Source: Methylobacter sp. (GTDB taxonomy: Bacteria; Pseudomonadota; Gammaproteobacteria; Methylococcales; Methylomonadaceae). Taken from it: DNA of 49,424 nt. Both the position numbers and the translations under genes were made by a program. The number at the start of each line of letters is the position of its first letter. Positions within the stretch are counted from its first letter, which is position 1. Below are positions 36,961 through 44,584 of the stretch, piece by piece. The notes beneath the pieces were generated by a model that had not been told where the DNA came from, ran no database searches, and worked only from the letters and a program-made list of their open reading frames with translations. The stretch is from NCBI GenBank assembly GCA_026399025.1, contig JAPLRU010000109.1, positions 1 through 49,424 of the forward strand, in the 5' to 3' direction.

Positions 36961-37860
36961 ATGGTGAAGTTATTATCGGCTGGAGCACTGATTTTTCTTT
37001 TTTCCGCGCCAGTCTTGGCTGTGGAGTATCAAGATCATGATGGGATGCTCATGGATCACGGTGATGGCCATTTAATGGACATGGCCGGAGGTATGGTTAT
37101 GGGCCAAAATGCCAGCACGTTGCCGGGTGGCTGCGACAGTATCGCCGAGAGCAAGGAAATTACTGTGCATGCCGGTCATAAATATGCCGAGAAATTCCCC
37201 GGAAGGATGTTTGCATTCGATACTCAGGAGTTTAATTTTAAGCCGTGCACCAAATTGACTGTGCATTTCATCAATGATGATAATGTTCGTCATCAATGGA
37301 TGATGCATGGCTTGCCTAAGTATTTATACCCCAAAGGCATGTTCCATTTGGAAGTCTCCGGTCCCGCCAAAATTTCCGGAACATTGATTCTGCCTCCCGG
37401 CGATAAAACTTATCTGGTGCATTGCGACATTGCGCAGCACATGGAAAAAGGCATGAAAGCCCAGTTGAAAGTGGGCAAAGGCGATGGTGACCTACCCAGT
37501 ATTCCCGGCGTGACGGCTTATGTCGTCGCCGATGACTATAAAGGAAGTCTGCCTACGGTGATGGCCGCAGTTGCCGCGGCCGCTGAAGCGGTACCGGCTG
37601 TTGTCGCCAAGAAGCCGGCTTCGGTCGAGCAACCGCCAAAAGAAGATTCTTTTATTTCCGGCGTTACTGTAATTGGTTTGGCGATAGGTCTTGTGCTTGC
37701 TCCGTTTTTAGCCAAAAAGTTTAAAGGTATGAGCGCATCGGAGGTGGTCGTCACTATTTTTGACATGCTGAGGACAGGAATCGATCAGCTTGTAAAATTG
37801 CTGTCTAAATTGGTCAAGCTGGTTGCTTCCAATAAAAATAAAATATTGCCGGGAAGTTAA
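36961..37860 (+). CDS. Membrane-anchored type 1 cupredoxin with Met/His-rich N-terminus
   Basis: A 299-residue exported copper protein. Signal peptide 1-20 (V-L-A). Residues 24-48 are unusually rich in His, Met and Asp (H-D-G-M-L-M-D-H-G-D-G-H), a likely Cu(I)/Cu(II)-loading segment. The cupredoxin domain (about 65-172) has type 1 ligands H111 (V-R-H-Q-W-M-M-H), C155, H160 and M165 in the C-x4-H-x4-M arrangement. An Ala/Pro linker leads to a membrane helix (about 233-251) and an amphipathic Lys/Val/Leu tail. Electron transfer or copper delivery at the periplasmic face is inferred. GAGGAA precedes the ATG and a strong terminator follows. The exact family name is unknown to me. Confidence 0.75.
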   Translation: MVKLLSAGALIFLFSAPVLAVEYQDHDGMLMDHGDGHLMDMAGGMVMGQNASTLPGGCDSIAESKEITVHAGHKYAEKFPGRMFAFDTQEFNFKPCTKLTVHFINDDNVRHQWMMHGLPKYLYPKGMFHLEVSGPAKISGTLILPPGDKTYLVHCDIAQHMEKGMKAQLKVGKGDGDLPSIPGVTAYVVADDYKGSLPTVMAAVAAAAEAVPAVVAKKPASVEQPPKEDSFISGVTVIGLAIGLVLAPFLAKKFKGMSASEVVVTIFDMLRTGIDQLVKLLSKLVKLVASNKNKILPGS

Positions 37861-37873
37861 ATTCGGCCAATAT

Positions 37874-37911
37874 AAAAACCCCTGCGCTCTTTGAGCCCAG
37901 GGGTTTTTTTT
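37874..37911 (+). terminator. Rho-independent terminator after the cupredoxin gene
   Basis: AAAAACCCCTG (37874-37884) pairs with CAGGGGTTTTT (37898-37908), with an inner GCTC/GAGC stem, and is followed by a run of eight T ending at 37911. It separates the cupredoxin gene from the YqaA-like gene, whose GTG start lies 11 bases later, so that gene relies on readthrough or a promoter within this hairpin. Confidence 0.9.
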
Positions 37912-37922
37912 GAGAGAAAAAA

Positions 37923-38348
37923 GTGCAAGACATCGGTTTTGAAATAGGCGGGCTGTTTACCAGTGCATTCATCTCGTCAACGCTAGCGCCGGGTGGCTCG
38001 GAAGCGGTTTTGGCTTATATGGTAGCGGCCGGGCATTATCAGGTTGAGCTTCTGATCATCGTTGCGACCCTAGGCAATACGCTGGGCGCGATGACAACAT
38101 GGGGCTTGGGCGTGCTGGCGGCTAAAAAATTCCCGGCTGCTGAGCTGCTCTCGGAAAATAAACAAAAAGCGCTGGATATACTAAGAACGAAAGGTATTTG
38201 GGCGCTGTTTTTTACTTGGCTGCCGGTGGTTGGAGACGTCTTGTGTTTTGCCGGGGGATGGTTAAAGCTACCGTTTTTCCAAGCCTGTTTAATTATACTG
38301 CTGGGTAAATTTGGCCGATATGCGGTTATAGCTTGGCTGTTTACCTGA
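37923..38348 (+). CDS. YqaA family (VTT/SNARE-associated) membrane protein
   Basis: A 141-residue inner-membrane protein matching the short YqaA branch of the DedA/VTT superfamily in length and pattern: S-S-T-L-A-P-G-G-S-E-A-V-L near the N-terminus, G-N-T-L-G-A-M-T-T-W-G-L-G in the middle and a re-entrant-looking G-x-x-x-L-x-W-L-P-V-V-G-D segment later. DedA-type proteins help move lipids or carry protons; the role of YqaA is not established. GTG start at 37923, after AGAGAAAA. It sits between the cupredoxin gene and another membrane protein gene, suggesting a shared envelope function. Confidence 0.8.
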   Translation: MQDIGFEIGGLFTSAFISSTLAPGGSEAVLAYMVAAGHYQVELLIIVATLGNTLGAMTTWGLGVLAAKKFPAAELLSENKQKALDILRTKGIWALFFTWLPVVGDVLCFAGGWLKLPFFQACLIILLGKFGRYAVIAWLFT

Positions 38349-38351
38349 AGC

Positions 38352-38376
38352 TAAGCTAGAGCTGAGCGCTAGCTTA
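38352..38376 (+). terminator. Hairpin after the yqaA-like gene
   Basis: TAAGCTAG (38352-38359) pairs perfectly with CTAGCTTA (38369-38376) around a 9-base loop, immediately after the stop. It is followed by A rather than T, so on the plus strand it is a weak terminator at best. Confidence 0.4.
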
Positions 38377-38433
38377 AAAAATCAATCGCTTCTAGGTTTG
38401 TAGGAAACTTAGAAAAATTTAAAAGAGGTCTTT

Positions 38434-39201
38434 GTGCTGCGCTATTTTCCACACGTTAACGTCGATTATGCTCATAGAAAACGCGATTATTATATTGCCG
38501 CGTTTACTTTTTTTTGCGTGGCGGTTTGCTTAATCAGCGATGCAAATGCGACGTTGGAAAAGCAAAATGCCTTGGGTGTTTGCGCCTGGGTGTTCCTAGT
38601 CGGCTGGCTGCTTGGAGAAGATAGGGAAACAAGAATGCAGGTTGTGATCGCCGTCATTTTTGCCACTATCGGTGAGCATTTTGCCTCGCCCTATATGGGG
38701 GGCTACACTTATCGTTTTGAAAACGTGCCGGCTTATGTTCCGCCCGGTCACGGCTTGGTTTATTTAACCGCTGTTGCGTTGGGTCGCTCCGGCTTATTTC
38801 TGCGTTATGCCAGACAAATCGCTACATTTGTCGTATTGGTGTGCGGCGCGTGGTCAATATGGGGAATTAGCGGCTATGCCAAGCAAGGCGATTCGGTAGG
38901 CGCATTATTGTTTTGTGTTTTTTTGGCTTATCTTTTTAAAGGCCGCTCACCGATGGTTTATCTGGCCGCTTTTTTTATTACTACCTGGCTAGAGTTAATC
39001 GGCACTGCGGTCGGCACCTGGAAATGGGCGGCCATCGATCCGGTTTTGGATTTGCCTCAGGGGAATCCGCCCAGTGGCGTTGCGGCTTGGTATTGTCTGG
39101 TGGATGCGGTCGCTATGGGAGGAGCTGCTCCGGTGTTGCACGGTTTTGCCAAGGTGTTAAATTATCTGAAAAGTCAGGGTATTGTATCTACGAGTAATTG
39201 A
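38434..39201 (+). CDS. Unrecognised polytopic membrane protein
   Basis: A 255-residue protein with about seven hydrophobic segments and no family I can name. The loop between the second and third hydrophobic regions is conserved-looking and rich in aromatic and glycine residues: G-E-H-F-A-S-P-Y-M-G-G-Y-T-Y-R-F, then P-A-Y-V-P-P-G-H-G-L-V-Y. A further T-W-L-E-L-I-G-T segment and W-K-W-A-A lie near the C-terminus, with D-L-P-Q-G-N-P-P-S-G before the last helix. The polar residues E, H, D within or beside the membrane could mark a metal or substrate site. GTG start at 38434 preceded by AGAGG. Fourth gene of the cupredoxin locus. Confidence 0.6.
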   Translation: MLRYFPHVNVDYAHRKRDYYIAAFTFFCVAVCLISDANATLEKQNALGVCAWVFLVGWLLGEDRETRMQVVIAVIFATIGEHFASPYMGGYTYRFENVPAYVPPGHGLVYLTAVALGRSGLFLRYARQIATFVVLVCGAWSIWGISGYAKQGDSVGALLFCVFLAYLFKGRSPMVYLAAFFITTWLELIGTAVGTWKWAAIDPVLDLPQGNPPSGVAAWYCLVDAVAMGGAAPVLHGFAKVLNYLKSQGIVSTSN

Positions 39202-39269
39202 TTAAAGCTCATAAAGCTTAGTGATCGGCTTTTGGTTCAGTATGAAAACAACACACAATAGGTGGAAAA

Positions 39270-39875
39270 ATGGCAAAAATAACGCAGTTATCGCAGCTGG
39301 ATTTAAACGGGACCTATACTTACGCGGATTATTTGACCTGGCAGTTTGATGAAGCGCTTGAATTAATTAAAGGTAAAATAATGCTGATGTCCCCGGCGCC
39401 TAATGTGAACCATCAGCGCATTTCCATAAGATTAGGGGCAATACTTTATAATTTTCTTAAACAAAAAAGCTGCCAACCTTTTGCCGCGCCTTTTGACGTG
39501 CGTTTATATGATAAAAATAAATCCAGGGTGGCTAATCAAGATATTTACACGGTAGTCCAACCCGATTTATGCGTCATTTGCGATAGTAATAAGCTCGATG
39601 CGCAAGGTTGTTTAGGTTCACCCGATTGGATCATTGAAATTTTATCCAAAGGGAATTCTAAAAAAGAAATGCAGATAAAATATGAACTGTATCAGGAAAA
39701 TGGCGTGATGGAATATTGGCTGGTTTATCCAGTTGAACAGTCTGTTTATCAATTTATCCTTGATGCGACAACGCAACAATATAAATTGTTTAAAATGTAT
39801 CCCGGCATCGGTAAGGCGAGTTCGTATTTATTTCCCGATTTGGAAATCGATTTACAGGAAGTGTTTGCCGAATAG
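39270..39875 (+). CDS. Uma2 family (DUF820) endonuclease-like protein
   Basis: A 201-residue second member of the Uma2 family. The nuclease-like core is visible: N-H-Q-R-I-S (about 47-52), V-V-Q-P-D-L-C-V-I (about 97-105), and W-I-I-E-I-L-S-K-G-N (about 124-133), giving the D...E-x-K set of a PD-(D/E)xK fold. AGGTGG precedes the ATG. Sequence identity to the member at 7008-7601 is low by eye, so it is not a recent copy. It lies between the copper locus and the LPS cluster; function unknown. Confidence 0.85.
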   Translation: MAKITQLSQLDLNGTYTYADYLTWQFDEALELIKGKIMLMSPAPNVNHQRISIRLGAILYNFLKQKSCQPFAAPFDVRLYDKNKSRVANQDIYTVVQPDLCVICDSNKLDAQGCLGSPDWIIEILSKGNSKKEMQIKYELYQENGVMEYWLVYPVEQSVYQFILDATTQQYKLFKMYPGIGKASSYLFPDLEIDLQEVFAE

Positions 39876-39967
39876 TCAAATAGGTGCGCAGGCTCTATGT
39901 TTTCGAGTGCGCCGTTTGCAACGCCGGCTTCTCCGCCTGACACTACCTACTTCCATTGCCTTATATA

Positions 39968-41074
39968 ATGAATAGCAAGCAAGCGTTACCACCAAAGCCG
40001 ACAAAAATATTGATAATCGCCATGCGATTTCTCGGCGATGTGCTGCTGACGACGCCATTAATACGCTCGCTACGCCAGGCTTATCCCGATGCTCGGATTG
40101 ATGTGCTGGTGTTTAGCAACACCGCGTCCATGCTCGAAGGCAATCCGGATATTGATCATATTATTACTACCCCTAACCGTCCCAAATTTAGTGATTATCG
40201 GCACTTAGTCCGGCGATTGTTTCGGCGCTATGACCTTGCTGTCGCGACGCAGGCCGGGGACCGCCCCTTTCTATACACATTGCTCGCAGCGCCACTACGG
40301 GTTGCGGTAGTGCCCCCGAAAAACGCCACCGGCTGGTGGAAGCGTTTTTTTGTGCAACATTGGATGGCGTATGACGGCAACCTGCACACGGTTTTACAAC
40401 ACCTGAGATTACTGGATTTAATTAATGTGCCTCGGTGTTTTTCCTTGGTGCCGCCGCAACTTGGCAATACCCGACAGTTAACACAGCAGTTTCCTTTCTT
40501 GGCGGATAACACCGGCTTTGCAGTGTTACATCCGCATCCACAATGGACCTATAAACAATGGACGGTCGAGGGTTGGCTAGAGGTCGGCTTTTATCTAAAA
40601 AAATTAGGCTTAACATTGGTTCTTTCGGGAGGTCCCGCTCCGGAAGAAGTTGATTATGTCGCCACTATTCAGCGCCAACTTCCCGAACATACGATTAATC
40701 TGGCCGGACAGGTTTCGTTGGCGCAGTTGGCTTATATTATCGCTCAAGCAAAACTCTATATCGGCCCTGATACCGGTATAACTCACTTGGCCGCCGCAAC
40801 CGGTATTCCGGTGATTGCGCTTTATGGTCCAACCAATCCGGCAATATGGGCGCCTTGGCCTTGCGGGTTTAATCAAAACACCAATCCCTTTGCTAAAACA
40901 GGTAGTCGACAGCTTAATAATATTAGCTTGATCCAAGGTGAAGGCGATTGTGTGCCTTGTCATTTAGAAGGATGCGAGCGGCATCGACAAAGCCGAAGTT
41001 CATGCCTCGATACATTGCCCGCTGAACGGGTTAAGCAAGCCATCTCGGAAGTTTTAACGTCTTCGCCAAGATAG
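39968..41074 (+). CDS. Glycosyltransferase family 9 (heptosyltransferase, WaaQ/RfaQ-like)
   Basis: A 368-residue GT9 enzyme transferring heptose from ADP-heptose to the LPS inner core. N-terminal motif R-F-L-G-D-V-L-L-T-T-P-L-I-R-S-L; C-terminal ADP-heptose-binding part with Y-I-G-P-D-T-G-I-T-H-L-A-A-A and A-L-Y-G-P-T-N-P. The pattern C-V-P-C-x-L-E-G-C near the C-terminus fits the WaaQ/heptosyltransferase III branch. The start ATG at 39968 is preferred over an upstream TTG. It opens the LPS core cluster and uses the ADP-heptose made by the HldE/HldD products of the same cluster. Confidence 0.9.
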   Translation: MNSKQALPPKPTKILIIAMRFLGDVLLTTPLIRSLRQAYPDARIDVLVFSNTASMLEGNPDIDHIITTPNRPKFSDYRHLVRRLFRRYDLAVATQAGDRPFLYTLLAAPLRVAVVPPKNATGWWKRFFVQHWMAYDGNLHTVLQHLRLLDLINVPRCFSLVPPQLGNTRQLTQQFPFLADNTGFAVLHPHPQWTYKQWTVEGWLEVGFYLKKLGLTLVLSGGPAPEEVDYVATIQRQLPEHTINLAGQVSLAQLAYIIAQAKLYIGPDTGITHLAAATGIPVIALYGPTNPAIWAPWPCGFNQNTNPFAKTGSRQLNNISLIQGEGDCVPCHLEGCERHRQSRSSCLDTLPAERVKQAISEVLTSSPR

Positions 41075-41176
41075 ATAGCCCTCCGGGGAAAATCGACAAC
41101 AATCGGCGCAACAGAAATTTAAGATTAAGGTTAAAATGCCGCTTGGAATGTCACTCTTCTGTTATTTTCAATAAAC

Positions 41177-42394
41177 ATGAATATTAATAATAACTTAGTC
41201 TATAAAATGCAGCTGCAATTATTAAATTTCGGAAGAGTCCTGATTGCTTTGTTTATCTTCTCGATTTATTTTTCAACCAGTTTAGCGGTTATTTGTTCGG
41301 CAATGCTGGGTTTGTTATGGTTGCTTTCCGCCCAATTTATGGATCTGCCCGCCGTTTTAAAAAAATACCCGGTGGCGTTATGGGCGCTGCTGCTGTATGG
41401 GTGTTTTATCGTAGGTTTGAGTTACGGCAATGCACCTGATAGCGATGCTTTTTCGATGGTAAGCAAATATCGAGAGTTGTTTTTCATACCTATTTTAATT
41501 TCATTCCTAATAACAGCGCGTAATCGGTATTGGGCATGGCGTATGTTTATGGCGGCTTCAGTGATTACATTGTTAATCTCGTACTTAATGAATTTTGGCG
41601 TTCTTAATACGAATGAACTAGGCGATCCCAGTTTTAAGAGTCGCATTACCCATGGGATTTTTATCGCTTTTTTTGCTTTTTTTTGCGCGCACCGATTTTA
41701 TGAGGATAAGCGTTATGCAAAGCTGTATTTAACGCTGTTCATATTGTGTATCTACAATCTCTTCTTCGTAATAGAAGGCCGTACCGGACAGCTCATTGTG
41801 GTCGGCTTGATTTTATTATTTACCCTACAGCGGCTGACCATTAAAGAATGCTTGCTTGCCACACTTATTGTTGCTGTATTGCTGGCGCTTTTTCTTAACT
41901 TCTCCGATAAAGCCGGCCGAATTAACGAAGGCGTTGCCAATACTCAGGCTTTTTTGCAGCCTGTTCCCGAACAAACCGAATCTTCTATGGGGCAGCGCTA
42001 TACTTTTTGGAAATATTCATTAAAACTCATCGCTGAAAAGCCTTTGTTGGGCCATGGCACCGGTAGTTTCAGCAAAGAATATCAACGCATTGCTGCGGGT
42101 GAGCCGTTTATAACGAAAAACCCCCATAATGAATTCTTGATGATTGGGGTTCAACTAGGTTTATTGGGGCTGCTGGTGTATTTGGGATTTCTTGCCAGTC
42201 AGTTTTATTACGCTGGAAAACTGCCCGATCAAGAAAAATGGCTGGCTCAAGGGCTGTTGATGTCTTTGGTTATTACCAGTCTCTTTAATACGCCTTTTTT
42301 TGATCACACCGAAGGGCACTGGTATGCGGGCATGATAGCTTTGTGTTTTGCCGCTCTGGGTTCAGACGATAAAGTGATAGCGAACCATGCTTAG
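41177..42394 (+). CDS. O-antigen ligase family protein (WaaL-like)
   Basis: A 405-residue membrane protein with about ten to eleven hydrophobic helices and the Wzy_C (O-antigen ligase/polymerase) pattern. A long periplasmic loop after residue 240 ends with N-P-H-N-E-F-L, holding the conserved His important in WaaL. It would attach polysaccharide to lipid A-core at the periplasmic face. No wzx/wzy genes are in the window, so ligase versus polymerase is judged from the LPS-core context. The next gene starts eight bases before its stop. Confidence 0.85.
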   Translation: MNINNNLVYKMQLQLLNFGRVLIALFIFSIYFSTSLAVICSAMLGLLWLLSAQFMDLPAVLKKYPVALWALLLYGCFIVGLSYGNAPDSDAFSMVSKYRELFFIPILISFLITARNRYWAWRMFMAASVITLLISYLMNFGVLNTNELGDPSFKSRITHGIFIAFFAFFCAHRFYEDKRYAKLYLTLFILCIYNLFFVIEGRTGQLIVVGLILLFTLQRLTIKECLLATLIVAVLLALFLNFSDKAGRINEGVANTQAFLQPVPEQTESSMGQRYTFWKYSLKLIAEKPLLGHGTGSFSKEYQRIAAGEPFITKNPHNEFLMIGVQLGLLGLLVYLGFLASQFYYAGKLPDQEKWLAQGLLMSLVITSLFNTPFFDHTEGHWYAGMIALCFAALGSDDKVIANHA

Positions 42395-43184
42395 CGTCAT
42401 TATCATCACTAAAAATGAAGCGTCTCATATTGGTCGTTGCTTGGAATCGGTGGCCTGGGCCGATGAGGTCATAGTGCTGGATTCAGGCAGTGATGACGAT
42501 ACTGTAGCCATTTGTCGTCACTATACCGATAAAGTTTATCAGACCGATTGGCCGGGTTTCGGTATTCAGAAACAGCGCGCCTTGGATAAAGCGGCCGGAG
42601 ATTGGGTTTTATCTGTAGATGCCGACGAAGTTGTCACGCTTGAGTTAAGGGCGGAAATCGAACAAGCGCTTCAGCAAGAACACTATCAGGGCTATGAGAT
42701 TCCTCGTCTTTCCAGTTATTGCGGCAAACAAATGCGGCATGGCGGTTGGTGGCCCGACTATGTATTAAGATTGTTTCGCCGTGATTGCGGGCGATTTACC
42801 GATTCCGTTGTGCATGAGAGCATTATTGTTCAGGGGCGGCTTGGCCGAGTCAGTTCGCCATTATTACATGATGCTTTTGTCGATTTGGACGAGGTTTTGC
42901 ATAAAGTAAATTGCTATTCAAGCTTGGGCGCCGCTTTGCTCTATCAGCGCGGTGTCCGTTCATCATTGAGCAAAGCGCTGTTAAAAGCGCTGTGGACGTT
43001 CATTCGCACTTATTGCCTTAAAGCGGCCATTCTGGACGGGCGGCAAGGGTTGATGCTGTCAATTTCCAATGCGGAAGGCACTTATTATAAATACCTTAAA
43101 TTGCTGGAATTGCAAAACAGGCAATCGGTCGCATCGGTTCCCGACCGATTGCGACACTTCCGCCTTCCCTGGCAGTCGAAATAA
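42387..43184 (+). CDS. Glycosyltransferase family 2, LPS core (WaaE/KdtX-like)
   Basis: A 265-residue GT-A enzyme. S-V-I-I-I-T-K-N-E-A-S-H-I at the N-terminus and V-D-A-D-E-V-V (DxD-type, about 75-81) are the nucleotide-sugar motifs; the early W-A-D-E-V-I-V-L-D-S-G-S-D-D segment is typical of the WaaE/LgtF branch that adds glucose to heptose I. It overlaps the ligase gene by eight bases and the following GT2 gene by one base, so three genes are coupled. Confidence 0.87.
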   Translation: MLSVIIITKNEASHIGRCLESVAWADEVIVLDSGSDDDTVAICRHYTDKVYQTDWPGFGIQKQRALDKAAGDWVLSVDADEVVTLELRAEIEQALQQEHYQGYEIPRLSSYCGKQMRHGGWWPDYVLRLFRRDCGRFTDSVVHESIIVQGRLGRVSSPLLHDAFVDLDEVLHKVNCYSSLGAALLYQRGVRSSLSKALLKALWTFIRTYCLKAAILDGRQGLMLSISNAEGTYYKYLKLLELQNRQSVASVPDRLRHFRLPWQSK

Positions 43185-44029
43185 TGAACTTAATCTCAGT
43201 CATTGTAACCACCTATAACTGGCCGGCCGCATTAGAGCTTTGTCTGGACAGTTTGTTTGTCCAGCACGATAAAGCGTTTGAAATTATCATCGCCGACGAT
43301 GGATCTACCTTTGCTAATCAGGCGTTAGCCCAGGTTTATTGCGCTAAAAGCCCGGTGCCTATTCAATATGTGCATCATGAAGATCAGGGATTTAGAGCGG
43401 GAACCATCAGGAATAAAGCGGTTGCAAGCAGCCAAGGCGACTATCTGTTGTTTATCGATGGGGACTGCGTTTGCCGGGCTGATTTTATCGCCCGGCATCG
43501 GCAGTTGGCGGAACCCGGATATTTTGTACCCGGAAACCGGGTGTTGTTAAGTGAATCGTTTACTCAAGAAGTTATTGAAAAGGGCATTTTATTGCAGCGA
43601 AAATCGCTGAGTTATTTTATTTTTCTTTGGTTGCAAAGAAAGATCAACAGAATCTCCGCTTTTATCAAGTTGCCTTTGGGCAGGATAAGAAAGTTGCAGC
43701 CTAAGAAGTGGCAAAAGGCGATGACGTGTAATTTGGCGCTGTGGAAGAACGATTTTTTACAAGTAAATGGTTTTGATGAGCTGTTTGAAGGTTGGGGATT
43801 CGAGGATTCCGATTTGGTTATTCGCTTGATACATGCCGGTATTAAGCGTAAGGAAGGACGATTTGCAGCGCCTGTGCTGCATCTCTGGCATCGTCATCAT
43901 GATAAAAGCAAGCAAGAGCTTAATTATCAACGCTTACTGGAGCGCTTGGCGCGGCAGGATTTTATAGTCGCAACGAAAGGCGTTTCCCAGTATTTTCATA
44001 AGACTGAACGGTCAGCTTTACAACGATGA
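43184..44029 (+). CDS. Glycosyltransferase family 2 with C-terminal galactosyltransferase-like segment
   Basis: A 281-residue GT-A enzyme. It opens S-V-I-V-T-T-Y-N-W-P, has D-D-G-S at about 38-41 and the metal-binding F-I-D-G-D-C at about 89-94. The C-terminal half carries N-G-F-D-E-L-F-E-G-W-G-F-E-D-S-D-L, a motif of the galactosyltransferase-type C-terminal segment. It should add a sugar to the outer core; the donor is not predictable. Its ATG overlaps the preceding stop by one base. Confidence 0.85.
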   Translation: MNLISVIVTTYNWPAALELCLDSLFVQHDKAFEIIIADDGSTFANQALAQVYCAKSPVPIQYVHHEDQGFRAGTIRNKAVASSQGDYLLFIDGDCVCRADFIARHRQLAEPGYFVPGNRVLLSESFTQEVIEKGILLQRKSLSYFIFLWLQRKINRISAFIKLPLGRIRKLQPKKWQKAMTCNLALWKNDFLQVNGFDELFEGWGFEDSDLVIRLIHAGIKRKEGRFAAPVLHLWHRHHDKSKQELNYQRLLERLARQDFIVATKGVSQYFHKTERSALQR

Positions 44030-44113
44030 GCGTTTTATTCATTTACCATCGGAAACGCTATATATTCTGAAAGCGGGCCGCTACTTGGCTCGGCAAATAA
44101 AGTATTCAACAAA

Positions 44114-44233
44114 ATGAACAAAAATCCTAAAGCAAGTACTCAAATTTATAAGCGGCTATTAACCTATGTAAAGCCGCATCGCGGCCTTTTTGCAATCGGG
44201 CAACGCTTTTCTGCCCACGGCTTTTGTCGGTAA
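44114..44233 (+). pseudogene. Duplicated 5' fragment of msbA
   Basis: An ATG at 44114 opens a 39-codon frame whose first 28 residues (MNKNPKASTQIYKRLL, then TYVKPHRGLFAI) nearly repeat the start of the true MsbA at 44585, exactly 471 bases downstream. Bases 44147-44193 are identical to 44618-44664. After the duplicated part the frame runs into unrelated sequence and stops at 44231-44233. Codons before the identical block differ, so the duplication is either not very recent or came from another strain. The following 90 bases hold an imperfect GGACAA...TTGTCC inverted repeat of intergenic-repeat type. Confidence 0.85.
44147..44193 (+). repeat. 47-bp direct repeat, copy 1 (copy 2 at 44618-44664)
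   Basis: The 47 bases are identical in the two copies and encode Y-K-R-L-L-T-Y-V-K-P-H-R-G-L-F-A of MsbA. The copies are 471 bases apart and flank the antitoxin-like gene; recombination between them would delete that gene and restore a single msbA start. Confidence 0.92.
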
Positions 44234-44336
44234 ATGGTGGTGGACAAGCGATACCAACAGTAGGCGCTTTAGGCGAAGCTGTTTGTCCGCCCTACATAAC
44301 TGATGGTGTTTTGTTAACAAAATAATGGGGATAATC

Positions 44337-44582
44337 ATGTTAGCTATAAAAGGTTTAGTTAAAGTTAAAAATCATCAAGTCATATTAAATTTGCCGGATA
44401 GCTTTGACGAAAACGAGGAAGTTGAAGTCATTATCTTGTCAAAAAGAAACACTGATGAAATACAGTGGGACTTTTGGTGTGACGATGAATTAGCCCACAT
44501 AGGTAAATTAGGTTTGCATTCACACAGTTTTGCCGAGGACGATGAGGACTATTCAACGTGGCAAGGGATCATCATAAAATAA
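44337..44582 (+). CDS. Small antitoxin-like protein (orphan)
   Basis: An 81-residue protein starting MLAIKGLVKVKNHQVILNLP, a short beta-hairpin-like N-terminus of the kind seen in small VapB/DUF2281-like antitoxins (V-K-V-x-N-x-Q-V-I-L-N-L-P-D-S-F), followed by E-N-E-E-V-E-V-I-I-L and an acidic tail with D-E-L-A-H and E-D-D-E-D-Y. GGGGA precedes the ATG at 44337; an earlier in-frame ATG at 44325 is less well placed. No toxin gene follows: the next gene is msbA two bases later. It lies within the segment bracketed by the msbA 5' duplication, so it arrived by insertion or rearrangement. Confidence 0.55.
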   Translation: MLAIKGLVKVKNHQVILNLPDSFDENEEVEVIILSKRNTDEIQWDFWCDDELAHIGKLGLHSHSFAEDDEDYSTWQGIIIK

Positions 44583-44584
44583 CT

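Noticed and set aside
36206-37860. Identification of the copper proteins as PmoD or CorA
   Set aside because: Neither sequence shows the features I would expect of those proteins; the cupredoxin has a classic type 1 ligand set instead.
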